Source of the DNA: Sclerotiophoma versabilis
Taxonomy: Eukaryota; Ascomycota; Dothideomycetes; Pleosporales; Didymellaceae
Direction: 5' to 3'
Length of the DNA stretch: 64,000 nt
NCBI GenBank assembly: GCA_012274445.1
Contig: JAAROD010000093.1
Coordinates: 1,116,001 to 1,180,000 of the forward strand
Shown here in pieces: positions 11,525 through 24,100 of the stretch. The notes beneath the pieces were generated by a model. That model did not search any database and was not told where the DNA came from. It was given only the letters and a program-made list of their open reading frames with translations. The position numbers were made by a program, and so were the translations under genes. Position 1 is the first letter of the stretch, and the number at the start of each line of letters is the position of its first letter.

Positions 11525-11813
11525 AAGGTTTTAGCTCTCAACAGACGAGCAGGGTTGAGAGGAGAGATGAAGCGTTGGAAGGGCCATCTATTGAGTCGGA
11601 TGGTGAAGCGCGGAAAGAACCTCATGGATCACAATATATGTGTATGTGTCTGTCTGGTATACGACCTGGCTCACGGGTCTATTTTTGCTTTGATAGATCT
11701 AAAAGCTTAATGCAATGGATGGTAGCATGCACGCCAGTCTGCTGATTTCTTGACCTGTGCTGTACTCATGCGCCGGGCGGTTCTTACTTCAAACGTGCAT
11801 TTCCTCAATGAGC
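11525..11813. other. Short spacer 3' of the hypothetical gene
   Basis: Probably contains the 3' UTR of the preceding gene. Nothing else seen. Confidence 0.4.
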
Positions 11814-12058
11814 ATGGATACCGATTCGGACGCTGATGTGCAGTTTTTGTTACATAAATACAATGTGTAACACCCATCAATCCTAGTCGATATTGCAGAC
11901 ATTTATGAGGTGCTTGCCGCCCAGTGAAACATGTCTATCGTAACCTGGACAAGACAGACAAGTTCCTGAAAGACGCAACAGACGAGTGGCATCCCAAACT
12001 ACCGGTAAGCGTGGGCAACGACGAGAAGCTAGGCCTCATGATCAGCGGCTTAGAGTAG
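11814..12058 (+). pseudogene. Unrecognised gene relic
   Basis: From ATG 11814 one frame reads MDTDSDADVQFLLHKYNV, then a TAA at 11868-11870, then continues coding-like (HPSILVDIADIYEVLAAQ) to a TGA at 11925-11927. An overlapping frame takes over from 11924 (KHVYRNLDKTDKFLKDATDE, ending GLMISGLE before TAG at 12056). The composition is that of a soluble protein, and the order suggests one ancestral frame broken by a nonsense codon and a one-base shift. I do not recognise the family. It could be a fragment of a gene whose intact copy lies elsewhere. Confidence 0.4.
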
Positions 12059-12710
12059 TTCGCAGCGCTGACAGTCATTAAAAAAATTCTTATAGGTTCG
12101 TCATTGAAACAAGGAAGAAGGCAAAGCTTTCACAAGCACCTTCCAAGGTGCGTGTGCATGGCGGTGACGCCGAACTTGAGGCTGACGCATAAACGCTAGC
12201 TGCAGCAAGTGGCAGAACGACTGCGGCTGAGGCGCAGATCTGGGGCCAGCGTGTGGGGAGGCTGGAGCTAAATCAGGCTTCTGGCACGTGTCGAGACTTC
12301 GTGTGGTCATCAGTACGATGCCGATTAACCGTGCGTGTTCCAGGCACTGGAAGAACGCTCAAAAACTAGGAAAGCGAGTGTGCACCCGCGCAGGTCAGAA
12401 GCGTGCAGTGATCAGTAACGTTCTTATATTAAGCATATTAGTTCGCGAAGAATATGTCTTGAAGTCGTTCAGAAGGTTGATTATACAAGATGAAAACCAC
12501 GCCACATTAGCACCATAGTAATGATACATGGTAGGATTGCAGCAGCCGTTTTTATGCACAGTCATGATATCTTGAAAATGCTCCGTCGTCATGAATTGAA
12601 TCTGATCTCTACGCGAAAGGAAAGATAAACACCAGTGATGCAGAGTAAAGTCGTGTTTGCCAACGAGTCGTAAGTCGTAACAGTCGTATAAGATGCGTGT
12701 TGCAGCATGT
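12059..12710. other. Intergenic region
   Basis: Nothing supported; short opposing frames only. The end adjoins the 3' end of the minus-strand tetraspan gene. Confidence 0.35.
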
Positions 12711-13555
12711 TCAGAAGCGTTCCCTAGAGGGGAAGCGCTCGCTCGAGTCCACTGGTATAGGCTGCTTTTCGGCCGCGATTATTCGCGTTGGTCGTGTCTT
12801 TCTTCGCAGCCATGCCTGCACAGCGAAGACATTGAGGATAAGAAGCGACAGTAGGATCAGAGCAATCTGCAGCCATTTGACAGTGACCTGGAGTGTGTAA
12901 GTGATAATCCCTATATGAATGTCACAAACTTACTGCTTCAGCGCATCCCAGCGCAGCGCTACTCTTGTCGCGTTTGGACAAGTACTTGGGTAAGAAATTA
13001 CATGCAGCCATTTCTCTTGTACAGTACTTGTTTGTGTTGAATTTCCCGGCCATTTGGAGGGTCTCAGACCTACAGCCGAATGCGTCGTCGCCCTTGTTGG
13101 TGTAATGGAGGATGATGGAAAGTAGTGCAGTGACAGCGCCCACAAGGGTTGTCACGGTCACAGCTAGCACCCAGAAACGGCGTTTGTTCTATTGTTGTCA
13201 GCACATATATCCTCGAGGAACGCGCCCTTGCACATACAGCTGCCAGCACAGAATCCATGTCTGGCTTTCGTAGTTGAACACATGCAATGAGCGCCACAAC
13301 GGCGGCGGTCAGGCATAGGCATCCAGAAACGATGGTCGCATCCGTGTCATTTTCAGTGAAATAGACAATAGTCTCGTCGATTGTGTATGATTGTGTGCGA
13401 TCGTTGAAGGTGTTGGTCTGCACTTTCACTCCTCGGGGCGTGATCCAGTCGCCAATTATCCAATAGTGTGTTGTTAAAGCCACCGAGACCAGCGACAAGA
13501 GGAAGAAGAGTACCGACGGCACAAGCGCCAAAATGAGTAACTTCCGGTAATCCAT
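12711..13555 (-). CDS. Four-span integral membrane protein, function unknown
   Basis: Three exons (13555-13238, 13188-12934, 12887-12711) separated by 49-nt and 46-nt introns, all phase 0, give 249 residues. Four hydrophobic segments are clear: residues about 5-27 (LLILALVPSVLFFLLSLVS), 70-92, 112-133 (FWVLAVTVTTLVGAVTALL) and 195-217 (LQIALILLSLLILNVFAV). The first loop has several Thr and an N-D-T sequon; the second loop has four or five Cys that could form disulphides. The C-terminus is basic (RRKTRPTR). The topology recalls small fungal tetraspan or claudin-like proteins of the plasma membrane, but no diagnostic motif is visible. Both internal exons encode membrane spans in frame, which supports the splicing. 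Confidence 0.75.
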
Positions 13556-14820
13556 GGGGATTCTGATCTCGTTGCACTGCAGGCGTAGCAGTGATCGAAT
13601 ATTGTGATGCAGAAGGCAGGAAAGAACAGGGGACAGGGGCCGGGGCCTGGAGACGTTCAAGTACAAATGCGCTCACAAGGGACCATTTCCCTGTTACCAG
13701 CCTTCCTGGACTCGTGGTCACCGACAGCGAAGCTTGTCATGTCTAGGCGCACTGGTTTATCCGGCTTTTGCGCTTTGCCGACCGGCGCCATGCTTAAACT
13801 GAGTAGCGAGTTTTCTTTCGGACGATTGGTTACGGTGAACGCTTCATGAGGCTCGAACTTGACCTGATCAGGCAACGCCGCTTATTCGACGGTGTCCGTC
13901 GGCCTAGCGAGTCTAGCCGCGTTTTATCGTTCGAGCTGGCGGAGAGACCGGAGGCCCTCCGCGTACCCGTCGCTCATCGCAGAAAGAAGGGGTTTGCTAC
14001 AAATCATAGACATCGTCCCATAGCAAGCTCGGATGAAGTGCTGGCTGGACTGCAGAGTTGGACGTCATCAAGATTCTGTGGCTCGGTTTGGAAGCGGGGG
14101 CCGAAGGGTCCGTATTGCCAAGGACCCGCCAACTGCCAGGTCCCGGGTGCATCCTACATTCTCGTACAACGCACGAACTCAATACACACAAAACGGAAGG
14201 TGATACCCGTGAGGGCTGTGACGACTCTATACCGCGAGGATCTGATGTGCTGATGAAAGCGGAGTTGAAATAACCGTCACAAAAGACACCCCTAGTCCTC
14301 AAATTCACGCCAACTCCGGTCCGGTACCCTCAATAATCAGCCCTGCATGGACCCCGACCAGCTTTCTCTTTTGAGAACATCTATACCTACTCACCCACAG
14401 CATGCGCACCGAGTGTGTGGCCGGTCTTCTAATTATCTTGCCCGGACAACAAGCCGTCAAGCCTAGCAGATCCTGGGAAGATGTCTTCTTCCGCAAGACT
14501 CCGAGCCCCTTTATATGATTGAACTCTGGTACCTCCTCCTGGACGTCGATCTACCATTCAGCGCGCGGCAGTCTGTCTCTCAAAGAGCAGCACACCCATC
14601 ACTTCGAGTCTCGAAGCTTATGTAAACGTGACAAGACGCGCTAGCGTCGTAGGATCCGAAGAGGCGTTCCTGCACATAGAGTTGCTAACGCAGTCGAAGG
14701 TCTTGAGATCCAGAACAGGATGTGGTCCCGCTAAGAAGAGCTTTATGCACGTTTCTCTTGCATGCCAGGGTCGTCAAGCAGTAATTTTTCAATCAAATCT
14801 CAGTTTATTGTGGCATACGT
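13556..14820. other. Intergenic region
   Basis: Contains the upstream region of the tetraspan gene and the 3' flank of the next minus-strand gene. Several frames up to 135 codons exist on both strands, but none shows a domain or a convincing promoter and splice context. Confidence 0.35.
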
Positions 14821-15707
14821 TCACCACCTTTGTAAAATCTCCGAGAGCGCAACGATGGCATCGTCGTCAATCTGCTTAGGCAGCGATGGTGGGATATCGA
14901 TGGTCAATATCACCTCCGACAGCGCTAGCTTATTCGTCGTCTTCGTACCTGCAGTCTGCGTCTGCAACTTGTTGGAGATCTCTAAGGGGCTTGCCTGGGC
15001 CAATGTAGGAATATCCGCCGCAATGTATGGCCTCTTAGAAAACGGACTTGCGACCTCTTGAATCGGCGACATGGCAAGCGGTCTGTGGTTCGGAGATCCA
15101 TTCACGGGGGACTCTGCGTCAAATTCACCGGGTGTTTTCACCTTCAGCATCGGTTTTGTCCCATTTGGTACCGACATCTTGCTTTTTGCAATGAGCACTG
15201 CCTCCCTCCAGGGGTTGGGACTCTTTTTTTTAAGCTTTTGCAAGATGCGTGCGCCGACGATCGTTCCAATGGTCATCAACAGCAGCGTACACCACCAAGG
15301 AAGCCCTCTTTCAGGATCGTTGTTCAGGGTATGAACTACTGTCACGCCCGATGTCCACTGCGACACGTCAGCTCAAGGTTCTCTGTTCGAGGTCCAATGC
15401 TCTTAAATCATACGTTGAAGTCAGTCGAGCCTACGGGTGGCATCAAAGTAGGGTGTGCGATCGATTGCGCACCTCTCTGAGTGACCAAGAGCTCCCAAAT
15501 GCACCAGAGCAAGCTTTTTGCAACAAAGGACTTGGACACAGACGGCCAGCGTACTGTATCTTTGGTTGATCTCTGCTCAATCATATTCATTGCACAGAGA
15601 GAGAAAAAGGATGTGGAGAAGATGACTGGTGTCAGATTAAAGGCTGGCAAGAGGATGCTCAAATACCACGTCCACAACCCCCGCTCCCAGACCATGCAGT
15701 GTCGCAT
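14821..15707 (-). CDS. Hypothetical membrane protein
   Basis: Two exons (15707-15414 and 15357-14821) join in phase 0 across a 56-nt GTATGA...CGCAG intron, giving about 276 residues. Exon 1 has a long hydrophobic stretch (WTWYLSILLPAFNLTPVIF and following, about residues 12-40) and a second weaker one (SLLWCIWELLV, about 65-75). Exon 2 has a clear span at about residues 112-133 (PWWCTLLLMTIGTIVGARIL) followed by a basic KLKKK stop-transfer segment and a Ser/Pro-rich soluble tail. The true start may lie in an upstream exon: a TTTGCAG acceptor-like site sits about 15 bases before the chosen ATG. No family is recognised. Confidence 0.5.
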
Positions 15708-17031
15708 GTTACATGACCTGCAAACTAAACATGCAGCGGTTCGTGGGCTTAGGCGTTATCGGGTTTCACTTCTACAAGCTCGTGTTTTGTATCTGCAAAA
15801 CATGGCCATATCGCAGGATCCTCCAATAGTAAGAGTGCTCACACACAGCCCCGGGTAGGCTCACATTGAATCAAATCAGCTTGCGTTACTAGGTACGTAT
15901 TCCTCAAGCCCAAATAATGCGAGGTTGGCGACAATGTACGTTTGAACAAACAAAAGCTACAAATCCGTAACGCGCGGCTGTAAACCCATGCAGCCTTTAC
16001 AAACAACACGGTTCTCAGATGCCTTATGGTCAGTGTCACGACCGGCCAGATGTTGTTGAGAATGTAAGCAACTTCCTCACGAAGCTGCAACAAACATTAA
16101 AATTACAACGCAGGAGCCGGTCCTAGCTTGTCAAAAAAGTGAACCCCCGCATCTCAGAAAACCCCAATTTCTAGGACTTTGAAGTTGGGAGGAACCACAT
16201 GCTAACGATGCAGGGTATCACGGCTAGGCTCCCAACTGTGCCGCCCCCGTGCATGCATTGTGTTTCTGCCTGAAACTTCTCGCAACCATTCACTTATCTT
16301 TCGACATTGCGAATCCAGCGTCAACACGCTGTGTCATTCGCACAGCGCTACATGGCTGATTGCACGCCATACGGACTTCTATTTCTGGAGCAAAGCAAAC
16401 GAGTACTACCGGCTATCTCTGCGCCTCCCGAGATTTCGTGAGGCCTTGACGCATTCGATAAGATGCGTTGTACACGCGGCAACGATAAGGCTCGAACACG
16501 CTTTATATAGTAATCGGAACAACCGCGTCTGCCAAGTTGTGAAGCACGAAGAAGTAGATGAGCTAATTGACTGCATCAAATAGTGCACTCCAGATTACCC
16601 AAAGTCATGTTATTCGGATGAGCGACATGTAAAGAGATGGACAATTATCTGCATCAGGTAATTGGTGAAGCTATGGGGCCTTCAGCTCGTCGATGGCAAA
16701 TGGTCACGGCGTTGGGCACGAGGGACTGGAGAAGTGGACTGCTGGACCGGTACCGCGCGCTTCGTGGTGTGCATTACGATTGGGGGTTAATCTGACAACA
16801 CCCCTGAAGAGGACGGTATCATGAACAGCACGCGTAAACCTGGTATCTGTCAATCCAATGGTAGGGTCGACATGAGTGTCTCTTGGCACTAACACTACAC
16901 ACATGTTCATATTTAGAAAGATGCGACCTGGACATCTTTGCAGAGGAGAACAACATAGCAAGGCAGTACACACATATCCGCATTTTAGGGTTTGACTGAT
17001 AATATGGATATGTATGGCTTGAGCTGTACGC
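15708..17031. other. Intergenic region
   Basis: No supported gene. A plus-strand frame at 16260-16583 (107 codons) has no recognisable domain. The right end carries the 3' flank of the transporter gene. Confidence 0.35.
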
Positions 17032-18647
17032 TCATAGAACGTATCTGAACTCCCTGTTCACCAAATCTGTCTGGTCCAAAAACTCATGATTCTCCTCGAT
17101 CTTCCACTCTTCGCCCTTTGTCTTCTTTTCTTCCTCTCTCTGCACGTTCCTCCGGACAAACAGCCACCTCATGAGCACCAGATCAATCGTAATCAAGACA
17201 TATAAGATCACAATGCTAATCTTCGCAGGCAAATACCTCGGGGCATCTTTGCTTTGAAAAGTCTGCGGGCTGATAATGTTGCCGATGGTGTATGCAATTG
17301 TGCCGATGACGCTGACAGTGACTTTCTTCGTTGAGCCTGCGACGTTGGAAGCTTGAAGGCCAAGGATGGTTGTCCAGCCGATCGGTATACCGCCTGAGAA
17401 GTAGTAGCCAATGAGCGCGGGGACTTTGTTCGTAGTTGCCATAAGAATTGCGCCGATGATGGCGGGGATGTGGCCAGCAATACAGGCGTAAAGACGTTGT
17501 TCGGTCTCCATGGCTACGAAAGTGAGGCCGACTAGTACGACGATTTCGTATGCGCCAAGGGGCGTAACGAGCAGGAGGGACTCTTTGGACGTGTAACCCA
17601 TGCCCTTTACGAGGATGTTTCCGAAAGACGTAGCAATGGAGTTTGGAATATTGGCAGCGAAGATCCAGAACGCGTACAGCCAGGTCATTGGGTCCTTTAC
17701 CGCCTCCCAAAACTGATCCCACTTGAAAGTCCGACTGCCGATGCCCTGAATGTTGCCACGAATGCGCTCGATGTGGAGCCTCTTCTCCTGTGGTGTAAGG
17801 AAGCCAGCAAATTCGGGCGAGTCTGGCATGATGAACCAGAAGCTGATACCGATGAGTGCCGTCAAGAGACCTAGGAAGAGGAAGATGACCTGCCACCCTC
17901 GAAGTGCAGCGTTGACATCACCTCCAACATGATTGGCAACTCCATAGGCAAAGTAACCGCCGAACATCTGAGCCGCACCACAAACTGAGAACCAGATTCC
18001 CACGCGGAAGGCTTGTTCATTTCGGGTATACCATTGCGATGTGAAGATGACCCAGGCAGGTACTACTGCGGCTTCTGCGGCGCCGAGAAGGAAGCGACAA
18101 GCCAGGAGTGAGGCATAGGATTTACAGGCTGCCAATGAAGCAAGCACAACACCCCAAATGGTTACATTGACAGCGACGTACTTTGCAAGTGGAAAGAGCT
18201 GGATGAGGCGGATGGTGGGAAACTCAAATGCGAGCTGCCTGGTCAGTCGTCAGCATGTGCTCTGAAACTTGCGTCAAATACATACCCAAAGAAGAATATC
18301 GAAGCCACCCAATTAAACTGGTTACCATGCAATCCTGTGCTCTCAACAATGCCAGTAACGGAGGCATACGAGATGGCCGTTTTGTCGATGTACTGAAGGA
18401 AGTAAACAATACAGATCAGCGGCATGATGTGAAGGTCGATCTTTCGCAGGAGACGTCTGTTTGCTTCAGGGTCAACAGGTTGACGAAGACCTCCAGTCTG
18501 TATGAGCAGATGCAGCGCAGCATCAGCACCCTGAGTTTTCTTCTCCTGTCCAGCGGGTTGTATCGTCGAGGCTTGTGCCTGCTTCCTTTCCTCTGTAACG
18601 ACTGCATCGCTCACGGCAGATGTATACGACGGTGAAGAATCAGCCAT
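17032..18647 (-). CDS. MFS transporter, allantoate permease-like (anion:cation symporter family)
   Basis: Two exons (18647-18286, 18238-17032) with a 47-nt GTATGT...CCAG intron encode 522 residues. The join gives FFFGQLAFEFPTIRL, the usual TM2-TM3 region of Dal5/Tna1-like permeases. A soluble N-terminus of about 85 residues precedes R-L-L-R-K-I-D and DKTAISYASV. Further hallmarks are RFLLGAAEAAVVPAW, FWFIMPDSPEFA, and the late NIISPQTFQSKDAPRY segment, which is diagnostic of the ACS/Dal5 branch. Members carry allantoate, nicotinate, biotin, pantothenate or other carboxylates across the plasma membrane with protons; the substrate cannot be told from sequence. An in-frame upstream Met at 18689 would add 14 residues. 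The cytosolic tail is acidic/basic (REEEKKTKGEEWK). Confidence 0.9.
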
Positions 18648-19261
18648 ACTGCAGATGAACTGTTGAGCAATCGTAGACGCGTAGAACAACAGAATTTGGA
18701 GATTGCAGAAATGCAGATGCTCCCCATCGAGATATGTATCGCAGGGAGTGCGGGTCCATTCTTATCAGCGGTGCTATGCGAACACATCCACCTTGACCAT
18801 CCTTCGAGGTGCGCCATTCGGCTTGGGCATTCCTTTGTGGGTCATGTTAGGCGGGTGTCGCCTGAATGTGCTGCAATTTTCGGCCTTGGCGAGTCCAGTA
18901 GGGTCAGAGTACGGTTTGATGGGTGATGGTTCGTTGTGAGTTTGCGTTGGGAAGCACGCCATCGGCTGCTGGTTTTGGGTCATCGCACCTTCCCATTGTT
19001 GGAGTGAAGCATGCAGTTACGAGTCACGTTCAGTGAGCAGCACTTCATGTTGAGTGCGTCGTCCGACACGACTGTGTAGACTCAGTGATATTGGTAGGCT
19101 CTGCTTAAAAGCCATGGGTATATAATCGAGAATGTCCTTCTAACCCACCGCAACGCCCTTGCATTCAATTTAGCAACGTCGACAATCACTCTGCCCTCTT
19201 TAGTCCAGAATCATTCACGCACAACATACGCATGCCTATCAAATGGACTCTGGTACAACTC
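18648..19261. other. Intergenic region with promoter-like elements
   Basis: Upstream of the transporter. On the plus strand a TATATAA at 19119-19125 is followed by a pyrimidine-rich leader-like stretch and an ATG at 19232; see findings. Confidence 0.35.
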
Positions 19262-20603
19262 CTATCGAGCAGACTTTACTACCTCCTTCTCTTCTTCCTC
19301 TTCTTTGAGCATGGACGATGCTGCTGGCGTCTCTTCCTCTTCTTCGTCGCTCCCTTGTCTAGCGTCTGGAATCCATTCAGAGCTTCGTCGGCTCAATTTT
19401 GTGGCCAGAGGAGGGTCACGAGGGCTTGCTAGCGGGCTGGCGGTGTGCATAGCCCTGATGCTGCTGATACTATCTGTGCGGCCGTGGCCTAGCAGTCCAC
19501 TTCGTACGCTGAGTCCGTCTGCTTGCTTGGTTGCGTAGTAGCTGTTGCGCTCACTGGTAAGGACTGGAGCTGTTACGCCAGATACAGAGTAGACGCTCGC
19601 TCGCTCCGCATTGGCGTTCGAAAGATTGTTGACGTTGCTGGGTCTGTTCGAAGCAGAGTATATGGTGTCCACATTGCCGGATAGGATGCTAAGTGGCAGC
19701 GATTCCCTACTGCCTCCGTAGTGGGACGATGGCGCCATTGCACGCACCGAGGCGTTGGTGTCAAGGGAGTTGCGCCGGCGACGCTTCGAGGACGATGCGA
19801 GGGTCAGAATGGAGGCGTCATCTGTGAGCACGTTGTTCGCCGTCGCAACATGGTACGAATGGGGCCCCTGCTGGGGGGCCAGGTGCGGCGGGATGGCCAG
19901 TGGTGGAGGAGAGGTGGGGAACTGGTGGGAGAAGTGCACGGGCGGAGCAGTCGTCGTCGCGGCGGGCTGCATCGTCTGGCCTGCGCCCAGGATGTGGGAG
20001 GGTGCACTGGATTGGATCGTCGTCAAGGTGGTGGTGAGCGAGTGCTCTGAACCGTTGGGCGACGAGAAAGTGCTGCCGCCATTCTGGTTGGTGTTCCCTG
20101 TCTCTGCCTTGGACCGCTGTGAATGCACCGTCTCTGGCATAGTCGCCACGGTCGGCGCATTCGACCTCGTGCTCTTGGCATGCTGGCGCTGTTGTGCGGC
20201 TGCGGCTTCTTCGGAGGTAAAGCTCTCGTGAGAGTGCGGCGTGTCGGGCGTCGAGAAGGAGTGGCCCGGCGCATCCGGATTCATGCGGCCGGACTCTGGG
20301 TATGGATTGTTCTTCGCCGATGTTTTCTTCGCAGCGCCGTTCTTCTTTCCAGTGCCGTTCTGGCTATCGGAGGACGAGGGCTTGAGGTTCACGAGGCGTC
20401 TCATCCAGCCCGCGAAGGGCCGCTTGCGGGGGGTGGCCTGCCGGTCTGTGAAACCGCGCATTAGTGAGATTCGAAGCGTGGATGGGCGAAGGGTGTAAAC
20501 AAGGAGACAAGAAAGAAATCATGAGCTATGTTTGGCGCGGCAATGGCTGTGCAGCAGGCAAAGACGTACCATGGGGTCTCGACGCGGCTTCGGCTGTGGC
20601 CAT
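19262..20603 (-). CDS. Conserved fungal low-complexity protein, function unknown
   Basis: A 34-nt first exon (20603-20570) encoding MATAEAASRPH splices over a 124-nt intron (donor GTACGT, branch CTAAT, acceptor TTTCACAG) to exon 2 (20445-19262), giving 405 residues. The joined start, then DRQATPRKRPFAGWMRRLV, is a compact basic motif followed by Ser/Thr/Pro/Gln-rich sequence. A conserved-looking core lies at about residues 225-345 (DDASILTLASSSKRRRR, SRESLPLSILSG, ERASVYSVSG, GRTDSISSIRA). The tail is acidic (SDEEEEETP, KEEEEEKE). No enzyme domain or membrane span is visible; the R-R-R-R cluster could be a nuclear signal. The nearest ATG to exon 2, at 20461, overlaps the intron branch point and is unlikely to be the start. 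Confidence 0.75.
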
Positions 20604-21156
20604 GCTCGTCTAGCGCCAGGAACCGGCGGAGGGATGGACGGGAACTGTGTGTACGGACAAGCCGCGCGTGCGCGTGGCCTGCTCTGGTTGCTGGGCTCGG
20701 GCAACGCTCCACGTGGAGTGGTGTGGACTAGGCTATGACGGGGGAGGTGTTTGCAGTCTAAGGGGGACAATGCGTTGGGTCTGCAGCGAGCTGATCAGGC
20801 TCGGGGCGAAGCAGTGCTGAATATGGCAAGAGTATGTCAGGGCTGCAGAGCTGCTGGCAAGTACACTTGTGATATATAAACTCTGAAACAGAGGAATGTG
20901 TTTGGTAGGATCGTTGGCTGGATGCAGCGCGAGGGAAGGAGCCATTGGCTGTTCGTGCATCCCCGTTGCTTGGACCCTGACCCTGAAAGATAGCCGCTGC
21001 GCCAAGCAATGACGACGCCGCCGCCCACGCGCCGGTGGGTCGCAGCTTTCCTGACATCCCTCCCCCAGTCCCCACTCTGTTTGGAGTATCACAACCAAAG
21101 CCTCGACATGGCTCGCTGCACGTCATCTGGTCACGCAGGCGGCGGCGGAAAGCACC
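20604..21156. other. Divergent promoter region
   Basis: Shared 5' space between the minus-strand low-complexity gene and plus-strand MLH3. GC-rich, with overlapping short frames but no independent gene. Confidence 0.5.
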
Positions 21157-24100
21157 ATGTCCATTCGGCCCTTACCAGATGAGGTCGTCGCCCAGATCAA
21201 GTCTTCAACGGCCATTGTGTCGCTCACTGGCGTCGTTCTCGAGCTGCTCAAGAACTCTCTAGACGCCAAGGCCTCCAGAATTAATGTCACTGTCGACTTT
21301 GCACGAGGTGGCTGTACCGTCGAGGACGATGGCGTGGGCATACCACCTGCTGAGTTCTCCGAGGATGGTGGCTTAGGAAAGCTCTATTGTATGTACACAA
21401 TATGCTCTAAATGCAGCGCATGCTTACATTCAAGGCACGTCAAAATATCAGTCAGACGAGCCTCATCTCGGCCAGCATGGCACCTTTCTCGCCTCGCTTT
21501 CGGCAATGTCTCTTTTGACTATCACCTCGCACCACCACGCATACCGCTCGCAAAACTCGATATTGTTTCACCAAGCTCAAGCTATAGAAAGGCAAACACC
21601 GACTCCTGCGCATAATCATATCTACGCCGATCATGGGACCCGGGTTACAGTTCGAAACTTGTTTGGAAATATGCCGGTGCGAGTTAAACAGCGAGCAGCC
21701 GTTACGGATCAGAAGGCGGAGCAACATCGGCTATGCGATACCCTGAAAAGGAATATAGTAGGCCTTCTTCTGAGTTGGCAGGGACCGGTCTCGCTCAAGA
21801 TTCGAGATGGCGACAACAACACAATCGTAAATCTCAACACATCAAACACAGCCGTAGCAGGAAGCAGCCAAATTACAGCAACCGAGAAACCACGGTCTGC
21901 CCATCTTCCGTCGTTACTTCAGATCATGACACAAGCAAACTACATCAGTATCGACGAATGGACTTCCTGGGTGCCAGCGTCTGCTTCAACACCCGCTATT
22001 TCAGTAAAGGGCGCTATTTCGCTCGAACCAGCACCTACCAAGCACGCACAATTCATCTCATTGGGGCTGAGACCATTGTCTAGTGAGAATGGTGGCAACG
22101 AGCTTTATGACCAGGTTAATCGTTTGTTCGCATTGTCCAATTTCGGTACCGTTGAAGACGATGCGGATATAGATGAGCAAGAAGGGCTCCGCCGACTATC
22201 AGACAAGCGTTTTAAGAACAATGGATACACGAATCGGCAACTCAAGGCTCGAAAGGGTATCGATAGGTATCCCATGTTTTACCTGCATATCTCCTTGAAG
22301 GATAGATGCGCCTCAGATGCGCTGGAAAAAAGTTTCGTCGAAGACGAGACCAATTTGCAGGCAGTAGTAGATATTTTCAGCGCCATGATCACGCAATGGC
22401 TATCTGTCCATCACTTTCGCCCGAAAAAACTACATCAGACATCGAATCGATCCAAGACAGTTTCAACACCTTCACACGGTCTGGTCGAGCAGAATCGCAC
22501 GCCGTCGAGGAAGCGTCAAGCTTCACTGGGCACTCCTACAGGATCTTCAGCGGGAGTATCACACTCAAGGTCTGCGGAGACAGATACCGCAAAGAAACAA
22601 AGACTAGCGATGGCGCCTCTGGAGAAGTCACTTGGAAAGCAGCGCCCTCAAGCCTTTGCAGATTGGTCACGTATCAAGAGTGGAAAATCCAGCTTTTTCG
22701 AGGCGACGAACATTACACAAAAAAACCCCACGACCGACGGCCCCCAAGATTTTCCCAATCGAACGCCACAGAACATAGACAGTCAATCACCCTGTAGTGG
22801 GATCCGACAGGAGCATGCGGTGTTCGATGTCGCTCCTATTACCAAAGGTACTTTGGGTAGTGCTGCGAAGACATGTTCCTCAGAGTCTGAGAACAATACC
22901 TCTTCTGTGCTAGACGACAAAGATGAGGTTCTGTTGTGGACCGATCCATCAACAAAAAAGGCCCATCTTCTCAACGCTCGGACTGGATGCGTAATGCGAC
23001 CTCGACGACCTCAAACGGACACTGCGATCTTTTCGCCTTCGACTTCTCGTTTGAACACAAGCAAGTCACTACGGATGGTTCCAAGGTCTACCACGGCCGA
23101 GCCCATGAAAACGCCGTGGCTGGACGGTCTACTACAGACTTGGGATAATCCAGTTTTCAAGCCATGTGAGCAAGGCATCCAACAAATGTCCCTCCATGAC
23201 CACCTGAATCAAGGGAACACACGGCACTCACTCAACAGTCGTGTGCCTTGTTCTCACTTCGACATGCAAAAAGCTTTCAACGATACAGGTTCGAGCTTGG
23301 CTAAGCTATCGAAAGAAGCCCTTTGCTGCGCTACGGTTATCGCCCAAGTCGACAAGAAGTTCATTTTAGTGAGAATGGAAGGCTCGTCTGCTGATTCTGA
23401 GGCACCATCAAGTGCGGACACAATGGTTCTGATCGACCAACACGCGGCAGATGAACGCGTAAGGGTCGAACTGCTTCTGAGCGACCTGTGTAGCCCGGTG
23501 CACAGCGATAGGCATCCAGACTACCAATCAGAGTTTGGATCAGGCTCCTCCGTCGCCCACGTCATCCTTGAGAAGCCGTTACATTTTGCAATCTCTTCGC
23601 GCGAGCATATCCACTTCGAGAAATTCGCAGCAGACTTTGCCGTTTGGGGTATTCTGTACAATACCGGCAGCTCTGTTCCTCTAGGGACTAGGCCTGGCCA
23701 GACAAAAAAAGACACGTGCCAGCTTTCAGTCACAGCTCTACCTCCTGGTATCTCAGAACGCTGCAAAGCTGATCCTCAACTCTTGATTTCTTTTCTGCGA
23801 TCTGCGATGTGGAAGTATGTCGAATCGCCACCTCTCAAATCAGCTGCATTTAGTGATCAACACGCGATTTGGGTCAAAAAGATAGCCACTTGTCCATCAG
23901 GCCTTATCGATATAATCAATTCGCGCGCTTGTCGCTCTGCGATCATGTTTAACGATGAATTGAGCTTGGAGGACTGCAAGGTCTTGGTGAGCAAGCTAGC
24001 AGACTGCATTTTTCCCTTCATGTGTGCGCATGGGAGACCAAGCATGGTGCCAATTGTTGATTTGGGAAGGGTGGGAAATGCTGATGATACTTTCGGAAGC

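Noticed and set aside
13846..14253. 135-codon plus-strand frame
   Set aside because: No recognisable domain and overlaps equally long opposite-strand frames; basic composition typical of noncoding GC-rich DNA.
16260..16583. 107-codon plus-strand frame
   Set aside because: No domain, no convincing promoter or splice signals; could not be supported beyond length.
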